The notes: a model not told the origin generated them from the letters alone. Shown: positions 1-9,615, numbered from the stretch's first letter. The stretch is 18,900 nucleotides of DNA from Spongospora subterranea (GCA_900404475.1 OUQQ01000473.1:1-18900), one strand, 5' to 3'. A program made the numbers and translations.

Positions 1-374
1 GGTTCTGTCATGTCAATCAGAATTGTTGATTTATTGCAAGCTGGATTTGCCAAAAAAATTAGCTTCAGGGTATTTCATTGTTGTTGCAGTTGGAGTCTTT
101 CCAAGAATTATCAGCCATTGTGATGGAACACTGTTTTTAAGATTTTGTGTTCGCATTTTGCCAAGACACCAGGAACCACACTTGTTAGAAACGTAACACA
201 GAAACTTGGTCATCAATGACGGTACAGCATGGTTGATATGATCAACAAACTGATAGACCCGCTGGGTCAATCTGTTATGTGCAGTTTCTTACTGGTCTGC
301 TCTGAAAAAAAAAACAATTCATTTGGTCTGGGCGTTGAAACTGTTGCATTTGGGAGTTTCAAGATAACACTTTA
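1..374. other. No supported gene
   Basis: A minus-strand open stretch of 79 codons (31-270) exists, but it has no recognisable motif, signal peptide or flanking structure, and it may be chance or the remnant of a mobile element. An A-run lies near 306-315. I see no other structure. Confidence 0.4.
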
Positions 375-779
375 ATGAGACGGATGGCGGAGCATGCGAC
401 CCGAGAACTGCTGAAGTTTTGGGATGAAACATGCCCTCTGTGTTCCCATCATTTTCAAGAAGCATTGTTCGCGAATATGTCGCGACTTTCCGAAGAATCG
501 GCGAATGACTTCGTGCATGATTGCCGATCGGTATACCACGATTTCGAAAGCGTGCAGCCGTTTAAAACGCATATTGACAGCATGCGCTTAAAGATTGGCC
601 ACTCTGCGAAACCGGTGTGCTTTATTCAAAGACTGGAAGATGGTTGCAAGAAAAATTGTTTTTACGGGAGAAATCTTTTACAGCCGGCGCCAGGTTTACG
701 TAAAGAGGGGAGGGAAGCAATCCCCGTATCAAGCAGGACAAGAACAGAGAGATGCGGTCGTGTAATTTGCTCCAGTTGA
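375..779 (+). CDS. Unassigned 134-residue ORF, possibly a mobile-element fragment
   Basis: This ATG-started ORF of 134 codons ends in TGA. The first two thirds read like a natural protein, rich in Glu, His and Cys, with a helical acidic segment near residues 35-65 (RLSEESANDFVHDCRSVYHD). The last third is basic and low in complexity and may be out of frame. The middle loosely resembles the helical gag-like region of LTR retrotransposons, but there is no zinc knuckle and no adjoining polymerase, so I assign no function. It has no intron signal and no convincing neighbour. It could be a pseudogene fragment or chance. Confidence 0.25.
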   Translation: MRRMAEHATRELLKFWDETCPLCSHHFQEALFANMSRLSEESANDFVHDCRSVYHDFESVQPFKTHIDSMRLKIGHSAKPVCFIQRLEDGCKKNCFYGRNLLQPAPGLRKEGREAIPVSSRTRTERCGRVICSS

Positions 780-1423
780 CGCAGCACACAATTTTTTTGA
801 GAGACAAGGGGGCAAGTCGTTGAAGCTAATATTGAAGCTGCTCAATGCGGGCCGCGAGTGGAGCTCATAACGTTCAAAAGCGAATGTAGGAACAGTTCAA
901 TCAAATAAGCAAAGTACTCTGTCGGGCAACTTTTGACACAATAGGTCCCGACGGTTTTCAAGAGGAAGTCCCGTTTTCTTTTTTTGTTGAAAACGCTGTC
1001 CCCCCAATCTTTCAATCTCCAGTGTACAGAGTTGTTCGATGTTCAGTATTCGATTATTATGTAGATCCATCATCGGGAACGTGTCATACGTTCCTATCCA
1101 CCCGTATTCCTTTCCGCCATATGGCTGCAGTCGTATCGCACATCAACATAGACTTCTTTGAGGTAAATCATCTCAATTGCATCAATATCCAATTACTTTG
1201 ACCCAATGCATTGTCCAAGTGAAGCATCTTCCCGATCGCTGGCGTTGTCGCCAACATCCGCTCATGGCTTTGGCCGCCAAGCAACCGCTTTTTGGTGAGT
1301 TAGATGCAGCTCCAGATGGCAGGCTTGTTTGCGCTTTTGAACAAGAATCTGCCAGAGATCTAACGTATAAATGAATTTGGTCAAATTCAACATCCGTCAA
1401 AGCTAATCTCACGATACTCACCT
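780..1423. other. No supported gene
   Basis: Short overlapping ORFs on both strands between 1177 and 1421 shadow one another, and none carries a recognisable motif. The GTGAGT at about 1294 and the acceptor-like CAG that follows could belong to the candidate gene just downstream, but I cannot place an exon here. Confidence 0.35.
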
Positions 1424-2849
1424 TTGCTACTTAAATGCCAAGAACTATTTCCCACTCTACAACGAAATGAACTTATGTTCAAACAGTTAATTCTTGCAAT
1501 CGATAGCTTGATTAACAGCGAATCTGTCGATCCAACTTCAACATCAGACGGTCGTTCAATGAATACCCTTTACAGTAACATTTTTTTCGACGTGGTGTCT
1601 CATTTACAGAATCACATTTGCTGGCGCCGCCGAGGGAGCACGTTTTACAAGACCGGCCGCACACCGATACAACAGATCGCGCGCCTGACAGCAGTTCGGC
1701 AGCGAAAATAGCAACACGTGGGCGGCAAGCAATGTTCGCAATGCGCCAGGAATGGGGTGATATCTACAGTCTTTAATCAATCATCCCAGGCGGTATCATT
1801 GGGTTCACTGTCTGCCGGTCTAACGTCTTGTACTTTCAGGGTTCGAATTTGTTGATTCCTGCAAACTATCATCATCGGAAGTTTTTGATGCCATTAAGAG
1901 CAAAGGGACCATCACCGTGTGCTGGTATGTTTTCGATTATTCCATTGCATTTTCCTGACAGCGAACCCTTGACAGCCGTTTCCGCCATTAGCATCCGCGC
2001 CCTTGCAGACAGTGTGAAGAATTGTTCCATGCTACAGTTTTAGTCGCGGCTTGATACAATGGTCAAACCCAGATGCTAGAACAAGTTGCCGTTTAGTGCG
2101 GCTTGATCAGCATCTGCTTCTTGAACAGGCACAGGACGTTGGTATAATGTTATGGTTTGTGCTTTGTCAGGATGCTTCGTTCTTGCCTCATCGGTCTGTT
2201 GTGGACTTGGCTCAGAGTTTGATCTTGAGATTTTATGCAATCAAGCATTCAACCCAAGGTCCACCCACAGTTATTATGGAGGATTGTTCGCATGGTGTTC
2301 AAGCTTCGCTGCTTAGTTAATAACTCATGTTGTCGTCAACCCTGAACCTGCTGGTTAGTGATGTAATAGATGCCATGACTGGTCTACACACTGTGCTGCA
2401 AATGGGCCCTGCTGCCCAGGAATTCATTACTTGGCTCCTCTTTCCTGAACATGAAACCGCCAGCTACGCAGCAAGAAGGTTGATGAGTCTTTCAGTCCGA
2501 AACATGGTAATTGAAGTTCGCGACCAAATATTGTCGCCCACACTCAATACCACGAAAACTGTGGCATGGCCTCAACTCGGGCGACTTGATGTTCAGAATC
2601 CGGAAGGGCCAACGTCTCGATAGGTTTTCCATCGATGCGGTGTTCTCATGTTTCAGAAAATACCATCCTCACGTATTAGTTCTATCGTCTGACGTCTGCC
2701 GAGACAGTCACCCTATCCCGTATCCTCAGGAGATCGACACTTCAATCAAACTTGATCTCTGTCCTATCTTGATTTCGTGTTTTCGCGTCGTTTCTATCAA
2801 CAGCAGTAATGACTTGGCAATCTATAGTTCAATAATCACTGGATGTTGA
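1424..2849 (+). CDS. Candidate intron-rich gene or decaying pseudogene, unassigned
   Basis: Four collinear protein-like open segments run on the + strand: 1424-1574, 1610-2043 (one internal TAA at 1774), 2018-2623 (TAA TAA at 2318-2323) and 2658-2849. They lie in different frames. Short GT-AG stretches could join them: 1575-1609 (GTAACA to TTTACAG, 35 nt), 1793-1838 (with a CTAAC branch-like site), 1925-1961 (GTATGT to CTGACAG, 37 nt), 2037-2079 and, weakly, 2614-2656. Not all can be used together. The predicted product is helical and rich in Leu and Ser, with no domain I recognise. No ATG start is certain; the track boundary at 1424 is not an ATG. The last 35 bases lie inside the left arm of the fold-back repeat, so the 3' end may be rearranged. 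Ordinary frameshift decay explains the same pattern. Confidence 0.35.
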
Positions 2850-3524
2850 TATCCATCGACCTGGATGATGCGAGCGGCAACATTTCAAGACACATCTCAG
2901 GAGGTGAATATGCTCTGTATACAGCCATGGCTTTTTGGTATTTTCCCTGGTCGTGATTGAAAACCGCATTGCCTGAACGTCCGCTTCAAAGGGACTCTTT
3001 CAGCTGTTGGTTATTCATTGTCACAGTGTCTGCTGATCAGGCAGATCAGTTCAACTTGCCGGATGAACTGTTCTAGTCCGAACTCGACCTGATAATGATC
3101 CATTGCCTTTTAAGCTAATTCCAATAATTTTGAGGGCGTGACTATAGACATCGGTAGCAGGTCCTGGATTGGTCTACGACCATATATAGTCAAGTTGATA
3201 TACCTGGCATTGCTCAAGAATTTATTAATTTACTCGAAAAGGCAATGAATCGTCATCAGGTCGAGTTCGGACTCGGACAGTTCAGCCGGCAAGATGGACT
3301 GATCTGATCAGCAGACATTGTGTAATTGAACCACAGCTGAAGGAGTCCCTTTTGAAGCGGACCATCAGGCAATGCGGTTTCACAATCGTGATCAAAGAAA
3401 ATTCCAAAAAACAATATTCACCTCCTGTAAACGTTGCCGATCTCAATGGATCATAAAGGAAATCATGACATCATTCAGGTCGATAGATATCAACATCCAG
3501 TGATTACTGAACTAGAGATTGCCA
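2815..3524. repeat. Fold-back inverted repeat, about 300-bp arms
   Basis: The left arm (about 2815-3135) is matched by the reverse complement of the right arm (about 3212-3524) with scattered substitutions and small indels. The outer ends are best conserved: TTGGCAATCT, then TAATCACTGGATGTTGATATC. The middle matches around CTGCTGATCAG and CCGAACTCGACCTGAT. The apex is a short unmatched stretch near 3140-3210. No target-site duplication was found at the ends. It could be an inverted duplication of a gene fragment, a fold-back transposable element, or a source of hairpin RNA. Confidence 0.85.
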
Positions 3525-4048
3525 AAACTAGAGTAAACATCTGTTATAAAGGTAGATCGTCATGCACACACCAGCTGATAGTGATGAATTGAGTATAGCA
3601 TCTAATACCTCGCTGTGGGAAATAGAATCATCCACATCAATATCTTGGGTGATGTTATGCGCCGCCTTCGACTGCAGAAGTGGGGTATTCATCCGCTTGT
3701 TCCATGTTGCTGGTCATCGATTCGGACGCAGCCAAATAAGATGAAAGTGTAGTTCGTAACTGTGGCAAGTTGCCGGAACCCCAATGCGAATGGAGAGATG
3801 CTCGTTTCAATGGGCTAACACAGACTACATTCTTGAAGAGTTTACACAGCACAAGTTTTTGGCCAACCAAATGAAATGGCACAGTTTTCTTAATCATTAA
3901 TAATTGGCACAGCTATTGTGACCCAAATACGACCACTCATAACCTACGTCAAACGTTTTCATATCGGGACGGTACATTCTGTGTCGCATTGATAAAAGAT
4001 TGGCGAAAACACGTAACAGACGTTTGTTGAAAAAAAGACTATACGATT
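3525..4048. other. No supported gene
   Basis: Short ORFs occur on both strands (3562-3744 plus, 3655-3897 minus), with no domain or matched splice signals. The minus-strand open stretch 3897-4094 runs into the left arm of the smaller inverted repeat. Confidence 0.35.
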
Positions 4049-4536
4049 CAACTGCTCTGCTGCGAAAGGCTGGAAAATTTGCACCCAGCATCATGAGACC
4101 ATTATAATGGAACCCGGATTGTTTTGACGAGAAAGCACGTCATTCCGATCCAAAGAAAGAACCGATGCCCCCTTTGACCTAACAGAGTCCAATGTGATCT
4201 CCAAACTAAAGTTTGAACAATGAGAGAACATCGTGATCGAAAACCACGATATCATCTCGGGCAGCGAAACCTCAACTTGTGGGGGTCGTTTAAGGCGAAT
4301 GAAATCGTTCATCAAAAACGTCAACGTATCGCCCATCATAAGGAGAATGTGACCATGACGTGTCGTGTCACATCCCTTCGCTTGCAGACCCAGTAAAGAT
4401 GTTCAAGCAAACTGCTCGAACGTAATGACGTGCTTTCTCGTCAAAAAATGAAGATAGTATTCGGGTTCTCTCACAGTGGTCTCAGGATCTTGGGCGCAAG
4501 ATGCAAATTTTCCAACCTTTCGCAGCAGAGCAGTTG
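4049..4536. repeat. Inverted repeat pair, about 100-bp arms, 273-bp spacer
   Basis: The segment 4049-4147 is homologous to the reverse complement of 4421-4536. The shared blocks are CAACTGCTCTGCTGCGAAAG, the GCAAATTTTCCA block, GGTCTCA, and TGACGTGCTTTCTCGTCAAAA. The right arm is longer because of small insertions. Read in the same sense, both arms give the peptide ANFPxFRSRAV, so they may come from a coding sequence. The spacer 4148-4420 has no recognisable gene. Confidence 0.8.
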
Positions 4537-4967
4537 GCAGCCGACTCAGTTCAATCGATCGGCAGTGCTACCGCGAGGTCTCCCCCGACCCCTGCCACGA
4601 TGCGATTGTGGTGCAGGTGTTGCAATCACAGCCGCACTCTGTTGAGCCGTTGGCAAATCCGTCGTGACATCCAGTATCAAAGCCATCGCGAAATAAAATG
4701 AACAACGATCTGAGAAAGTGAACGGGGTCAATAGAGGGTCACTCACTGCCTTTTTCATTCAATTCCCCAATAAATTGGCTCAAAAAAGGCCAGAAATTGG
4801 GTCGGATACGACACTATTAACTAGGAATTGTCCCCCAAATGTACAGCTTTGGCACTTTTTAGAGTGATGGTGTACATTTAAGCAAGTATGGCGTCGGAAT
4901 CTGTTCCCTGATTTCAGGTTCAATCGAGGGGAAGATGGCAAATCTACCAAAGACCTCGCTAAAAAAA
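4537..4967. other. No supported gene
   Basis: A 70-codon minus-strand ORF (4546-4758) ends with RGRGRGRPRG. This resembles an AT-hook or a basic RNA-binding tail, but it sits opposite several equally long + strand ORFs and could be compositional. From 4760 onward the sequence is AT-rich with no coding signal. Confidence 0.35.
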
Positions 4968-6204
4968 TTATACTAACAAAAAAGAGAAAATTTTGAGGAG
5001 GACCTGCTGTTTAGCCAATGAATCAATATCATTCTGGTGGACATATTCATCGATTTCTGAAATTTTCTTATGGGCGTTGCATTGAGTATTTTGCCTTTTT
5101 GGCCTGTTTTCTTGAACAATTGTGTGTATAATCGTAATCGTAGCTTGGGAAGTTTGCCATGTGAGTCGACGGTTCAGTTCGAAGCAGGTTACATCGATTC
5201 TGTTCATTTACAGAATGATCAGTTTTAAAGGGCTCTCGCCGCTCGTTGAGTGATCCTGGGTTCTACTGTACAATGTTGACTTTTCTGCTGTTTTCAACGT
5301 TGATTTTTCAAATATTCCGGTATTCATCACACGGTATCAGGTTCATCTGCCTTTTCTATATTTGATGCTATAATGGGTTTTATGTTGAAAGTGATGTATT
5401 CTCTGTTTTTTTTGCGTTCTGTTGAACTGGGATTGTGGTTGGCTAATCATTCCGCGGTTGATTTCTAATTTTTGGTTTCACTTTCGAATCGCTCTTAGTG
5501 TTGTTCAAAATTCGTTGTTGCATATTACCCAGTAAATGGTTCCTTCAATCTATTCCACAGGTCGTTTTGATGTTTTTTGTTGATAATCCATATTCTACTG
5601 TCATCGTGTTCCAATACTGATAGTACCCTGTTTATAGCCCTTGCCGTTCCTTGGTGGTTCCTGCTGTCAAATAATGAAAATGAATGCCGATCGCCGTGTT
5701 GTTCCTGTCAATTGGGAATAATTCTCCACAATGGTGGATGTAGTCTATCGTGTCCCAATGGTGTGAATGGTTCTCCACCCTTCGTCTCTCCCTATATCTG
5801 CTTTGTAAATCGTATTTCTATCCATCGTTTTCTATATGATGTTTACTCTTTGCCTGAATCATCCCGATTTGTGTTGATCATATACAAAAATGCTGCTATA
5901 CCGAGCTCGGACAGTCTGGTCATTATTTCACATGATATCATTCCGAGCGTCATGTGGCTACGTTTGGCAGAGATCTGGCATGTTGGACGACCTCGGATGC
6001 TTGGCGTATGGGTATATATCTCGCCGTCCCGCTTTGTCTGCAATCACTCCCAATTTTTCTGATCGTTTCACATATGTGAACACGTAATTGAATGGAAGCC
6101 ATTGCTATTGGTACGGATAGGGTCGGGTTCAACCGCATCGCCTTCCAGAATCGATTTTCAGAATTCACTGCGGTTGTTTCGCTACCTTGATTGGCCCTAA
6201 ACAA
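4968..6204 (-). mobile_element. Decayed non-LTR (LINE-type) retrotransposon fragment
   Basis: Read on the minus strand, this region gives broken pieces in shifting frames that fit a LINE. From about 5300 down to 5050 one frame reads KVNIVQ, stop, NPGSLNERRE. That matches the start of the apurinic-like endonuclease domain of LINE ORF2 (hydrophobic residues, QWN, then SL..R), with the expected Trp codon now TAG at 5263-5265. It continues with FPSYDYDYTHN, alternating frames. Upstream (5590-6204), pieces such as YIHHCGELFPIDRNN and LEHDDSRIWIINKKHQNDLW look like the ORF1 RNA-binding region. No reverse transcriptase, poly(A) tail or target-site duplication is visible, so the element lacks its downstream part. 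The + strand ORF 5577-6062 is treated as a shadow. The family is assigned by motif memory only. Confidence 0.5.
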
Positions 6205-6430
6205 TCAATAGATTCTGTGTCCATTGGTTCTGTACGAAATTCAGAAGCTGTAATTCGAAATAGCATTACCATAACCTTCGAATATTCTCTGAAGAAGTTC
6301 TCTGAGTATCAATGAAACGCACACGATCCAAATCAAAGCAACACAAAACAGTGTACGGCATGAGTATGGAGCAGACACGTAGCCAACACAACGACGCGTT
6401 TAAACAAAGAAAGATCAAGTTTTGTATCGA
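6205..6430. other. 3' flank of the 900-residue secreted gene
   Basis: This should hold the 3' untranslated region of the minus-strand gene that stops at 6431. I see no canonical AATAAA on the minus strand and no further gene. Confidence 0.4.
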
Positions 6431-9133
6431 TTACTTCTGAGGATGTCTATTTCCTTTGGCTTGAACGCGGCGTGAGCTCAACTTCTTGCGCAAGGAGTAC
6501 AGATCTTCCTTTAGACTTCGGCGATTTTCGTCAGAAATCTCGAGTGGGAATGGGACATTATCAGCCCTTGCTTTGCTGACCATTTCCAGATAATGCTTCT
6601 TAGCATTCGTGGAAGATAAAAGAAAGAGTTGCACTGGTACACTTGGATCGATGAAAAATTCAGCGGCGTATGCTTTGACAGCAGCGTTTTCGTCGTCTGA
6701 CTGGATACTGTCAAAGAGTTCTTTGACGTATTTGATCGGGCAATCATCAAAATCACGTTCTACAAGAGACCCGAACACTGTATTTAGCCGGATTCCGAAC
6801 ATTTCAAGGGCCTTTTCCGCGATAATAGAACGAATATATTCGCGATACTTGTCGGAAGACGGCTCTCGCGTAAGACAGGACGAATCGACCACGTAAGGCT
6901 GATATGGGTCTCTTTCGCCGAGCTTTTTGGCCACTCTATGGAGAAACTTCACGCTCGTTTCAGGTGCCAATTTAATATCCTCACAAAACACCATCGCCTT
7001 GTGCAACATGGCCTGGAACAGTTGACGTTCTTCCAGTGGACGGTCTTCTATGTCGCTGTAATACTCTTCCACGAGTTGAGACAGACTAAGATTAAATTCA
7101 GAAAGATCGGCATTGCGACTTTGGAACTTTTCAATTGTGTCTTTCAAACTCAAAACACTAGAACGTTCTTCTATGTCGCTGTTATACCTGTCCACGAGGT
7201 TAGACAGACTAAGATCAAATTGGGAAAGACTGGCTTTGCGAATTTGGAACTCCTCAATTGCGTCTTTCAAACGTAAAACACTAGAGAAATGTGACTTCAA
7301 CGCTCTGAATACGTTGCCAAGATATTGCTTGGACTGGGACGAAGTTTCCATTACTGAGGCTTGAGCAGGATTAGTGATGACGTTGACAGTTTCGTAAAAA
7401 ACTTGGCCGCGAACAATCTCGTCTCGGTGAAGTAGCTCTGGACCACAGAGTGTGCGAAGAATATTGGCCTTAGACGTGGTGTCCAGAGGAACTCGGGCGA
7501 CTTCCATTAATAATTGTTCCACCATGACCAAGTTGAACTTTTTTTGGACATTCTTACAATCATCATCGGATACACAGTCAAAGCAGTTGAGAAACAAAGT
7601 CTCGGACTCCTGTTCAAGGTTAAGCTGGAATTTTGTCAACCATTGATTGTAGTCTGCATGATCATTGTCATCCCCTAAAACACCAGTCGCTAACGCCAAA
7701 TGATCAATGGCGAAGAACGTCTGAGAATGTATCTCCCCTTGGGCTTGAACGCGGCTTGAGCTCAATTTCATGCGCAAGGCGTACAGATTTCCCTTTAGAT
7801 TTTGGAGAGCGTCAGAAATCTTGAGTGGGAATGGGACATTATCAGCCCTTGCTTTGCTGACCAATTCCAGAAAATACTTCTTAGCATTCGTGGAAGATGA
7901 AAGAATGAATTTCACTGGTGAACTTGGATCGATGAAAAATTCAGCGGCGTATGCCTTGTCAGCAGCGTTTTCGTCGTCTGACTGGATACTGTCAATGATT
8001 TCTTCGACGTATTTGATCGGGCAATCATCAAAATCACTTTCTACAAGATACCCGGACACTCTATTCAGCAGGACCTTGAACATTTTGAGGGCCTTTTCCG
8101 CGATAATAGAACGAATATATTCGCGATACTTGTCGGAAGACGGCTCTCGCGTAAGACAGGACGAATCGACCACGTAAGGCTGATATGGGTCTCTTTCGCC
8201 GAGCTTTTTGGCCACTCTATGGAGAAACTTCACGCTCGTTTCAGGTGCCAATTTAATATCCTCACAAAACACCATCGCCTTGTGCAACATGGCCTGGAAC
8301 AGTTGACGTTCTTCCAGTGGAAGTTCTTCTATGTCGCTGTTATACTTGTTCACGAGTTTAGAGAGACGAAGAGTAAATACATGAAGATCGGCATTGCCAC
8401 TTTGGAACTCCTCAATTGCGACTTTCAAAAGAAAAGCACTAGAACGTCCTTCTATGTCGCTGTTATACCTGTCCACGAATATAGACAGACTAAGATTAAA
8501 TTCAGAAAGACTGGATTTGCCACTTCGGAACTGCTCAATTGCGTAATTCAAAAGCAAAACATTGATACGTTCTTCTATGTCGCTGTTATACCTGTCCACG
8601 AGGTTAGACAGACTAAGAGTAAATTCAGAAAGACTGGCTTTGCCACTTTGGAACTCCTCAATTGCGTCTTTAAAAGGTAAAACACTAGAGAAATGTGACC
8701 TCAAAGCTGCAAAGACCTTGTGAAGATATTGCTTGGAATGGGACGAAGTTTCCATTACTGAGGCTTGAGCAGGATTAGTGATGACGTTGACAGTTTCGTG
8801 AAAAACGTGGCTGCGAATAATCTCGTCTCGGTGAAGTAGCTCTGGACAACAGAGTTTGTCAAGAATTTGGACCTTAGACGTGGTGTCCAGAGGAACTCGG
8901 GCGACTTCCATTAATAATTGTTTCACCATGACCAAATTGAACTTTTGTTGGCAATTCATACAATCACCATCGTATACACCGTCAAAGTATTTGAGAAACA
9001 AAGTCTGCGACGCCTGTTCGAGGTTGAGCTGGAATGTTATCAACCATTGATCGTAGTCAACATGATCATCGCCATCCCCTAAAACACCAGTCACTAACGC
9101 CAAAAGACCAATGGCGAACAACATTGCTTTCAT
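6431..9133 (-). CDS. Secreted protein of two fused tandem copies, unknown family
   Basis: This is a single uninterrupted frame ending in TAA. I place the start at the ATG at 9133, not at the open frame's upstream limit (9283), because it begins a clear signal peptide, MKAMLFAIGLLALVTGVLG, cleaved before DGDD. Of the 900 residues, 1-471 and 472-900 are two copies of the same sequence. Copy B still begins with a degraded signal peptide, FFAIDHLALATGVLG, now buried mid-protein. Each copy has an acidic cysteine-bearing N-terminal part and 41-residue helical repeats ending in YNSDIE (three in copy A, two in copy B). A block from LEERQLFQAM to IIAEKAL follows, identical in both copies, then a DDCPIKY segment and a basic tail. 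I recognise no family. Secretion and internal repeats would suit an effector-like or surface role, but that is inference. No intron is needed. Confidence 0.9.
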   Translation of the reverse strand: MKAMLFAIGLLALVTGVLGDGDDHVDYDQWLITFQLNLEQASQTLFLKYFDGVYDGDCMNCQQKFNLVMVKQLLMEVARVPLDTTSKVQILDKLCCPELLHRDEIIRSHVFHETVNVITNPAQASVMETSSHSKQYLHKVFAALRSHFSSVLPFKDAIEEFQSGKASLSEFTLSLSNLVDRYNSDIEERINVLLLNYAIEQFRSGKSSLSEFNLSLSIFVDRYNSDIEGRSSAFLLKVAIEEFQSGNADLHVFTLRLSKLVNKYNSDIEELPLEERQLFQAMLHKAMVFCEDIKLAPETSVKFLHRVAKKLGERDPYQPYVVDSSCLTREPSSDKYREYIRSIIAEKALKMFKVLLNRVSGYLVESDFDDCPIKYVEEIIDSIQSDDENAADKAYAAEFFIDPSSPVKFILSSSTNAKKYFLELVSKARADNVPFPLKISDALQNLKGNLYALRMKLSSSRVQAQGEIHSQTFFAIDHLALATGVLGDDNDHADYNQWLTKFQLNLEQESETLFLNCFDCVSDDDCKNVQKKFNLVMVEQLLMEVARVPLDTTSKANILRTLCGPELLHRDEIVRGQVFYETVNVITNPAQASVMETSSQSKQYLGNVFRALKSHFSSVLRLKDAIEEFQIRKASLSQFDLSLSNLVDRYNSDIEERSSVLSLKDTIEKFQSRNADLSEFNLSLSQLVEEYYSDIEDRPLEERQLFQAMLHKAMVFCEDIKLAPETSVKFLHRVAKKLGERDPYQPYVVDSSCLTREPSSDKYREYIRSIIAEKALEMFGIRLNTVFGSLVERDFDDCPIKYVKELFDSIQSDDENAAVKAYAAEFFIDPSVPVQLFLLSSTNAKKHYLEMVSKARADNVPFPLEISDENRRSLKEDLYSLRKKLSSRRVQAKGNRHPQK
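7037..7273 (-). repeat. Two 123-bp tandem repeats in copy B
   Basis: The same 41-residue unit occurs here twice (AIEEF then TIEKF; YNSDIE then YYSDIE), one unit fewer than in copy A. This implies unit gain or loss by unequal exchange after the gene duplicated. Confidence 0.88.
8322..8677 (-). repeat. Three 123-bp tandem repeats in copy A
   Basis: The coding repeat has a 41-residue period. AIEEF, AIEQF and AIEEF recur 41 residues apart, as does YNSDIE. Each unit reads roughly as an amphipathic helix, SG(K/N)xxLxxFxLxLS, then a (V)DRYNSDIE helix. This is the copy with three units. Confidence 0.9.
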
Positions 9134-9615
9134 TCTGGCGAAATCAGGGCTAATGGTTACGCAACCAGTTCGGAGTTCAACGCCGTCCGGGCGTCCCCGC
9201 AGTTTTACAACACCGTCCTGTTGCAGTTCGCCGCTAAACACATGACCCGGCGGCAACTCCGCCCTCTTATCCTGAGGACACAACTCATGGGAGCTTACCG
9301 GCTGCAGCGTGAGACTTCTGGCGACACTGCATAAGAAGGTAGCCGCCGCCGCCGCGGTGCAGGCATCGACAAGTCATAGCGGATCAAAGGTTGTCTCGAC
9401 GCGAATGCGCCAACATTATAATAATGCGAGGGGAAGTGCGTAAACGACGTCCTCAAGTGAAGCAGTAGGTTTCAGCACCGTGAGCCAGAGACCGAAATTG
9501 GCTCCCGTTACATGTGTCCTGTCATCCATTTTACTGATCACTGTGGGAAACGCAAACATCTTTTCCAGTGCCGTTAACAGACAACAGTTGATAGGTTGTA
9601 GTCTGTGTTGGTTTC
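9134..9615. promoter_or_regulatory. Upstream region of the secreted gene, possible shared promoter
   Basis: This lies between the minus-strand secreted gene and the + strand candidate gene, so it may serve both. It includes a GC-rich CCGCCGCCGCCGCGG tract (about 9343-9357) and an AT-rich ATTATAATAATG stretch (about 9415-9426) that is TATA-like on the minus strand. The open frame 9134-9283 continuing upstream of the chosen start is basic, uneven in composition and has no signal peptide, so I treat it as untranslated. Confidence 0.3.

Noticed and set aside
1774..2323. Reassigned stop codons (TAA/TAG as sense), because several protein-like frames continue past one stop
   Set aside because: The 900- and 708-residue genes contain no internal TAA or TAG and end normally in TAA and TGA; introns or decay explain the others better.
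5577..6062. 161-codon + strand ORF
   Set aside because: It overlaps minus-strand LINE-like fragments and has a Cys/Ser/Ile-rich composition typical of an antisense shadow.
9134..9283. N-terminal extension of 50 residues on the secreted protein
   Set aside because: It would hide the signal peptide inside the protein; the internal ATG at 9133 starts a clear signal sequence.
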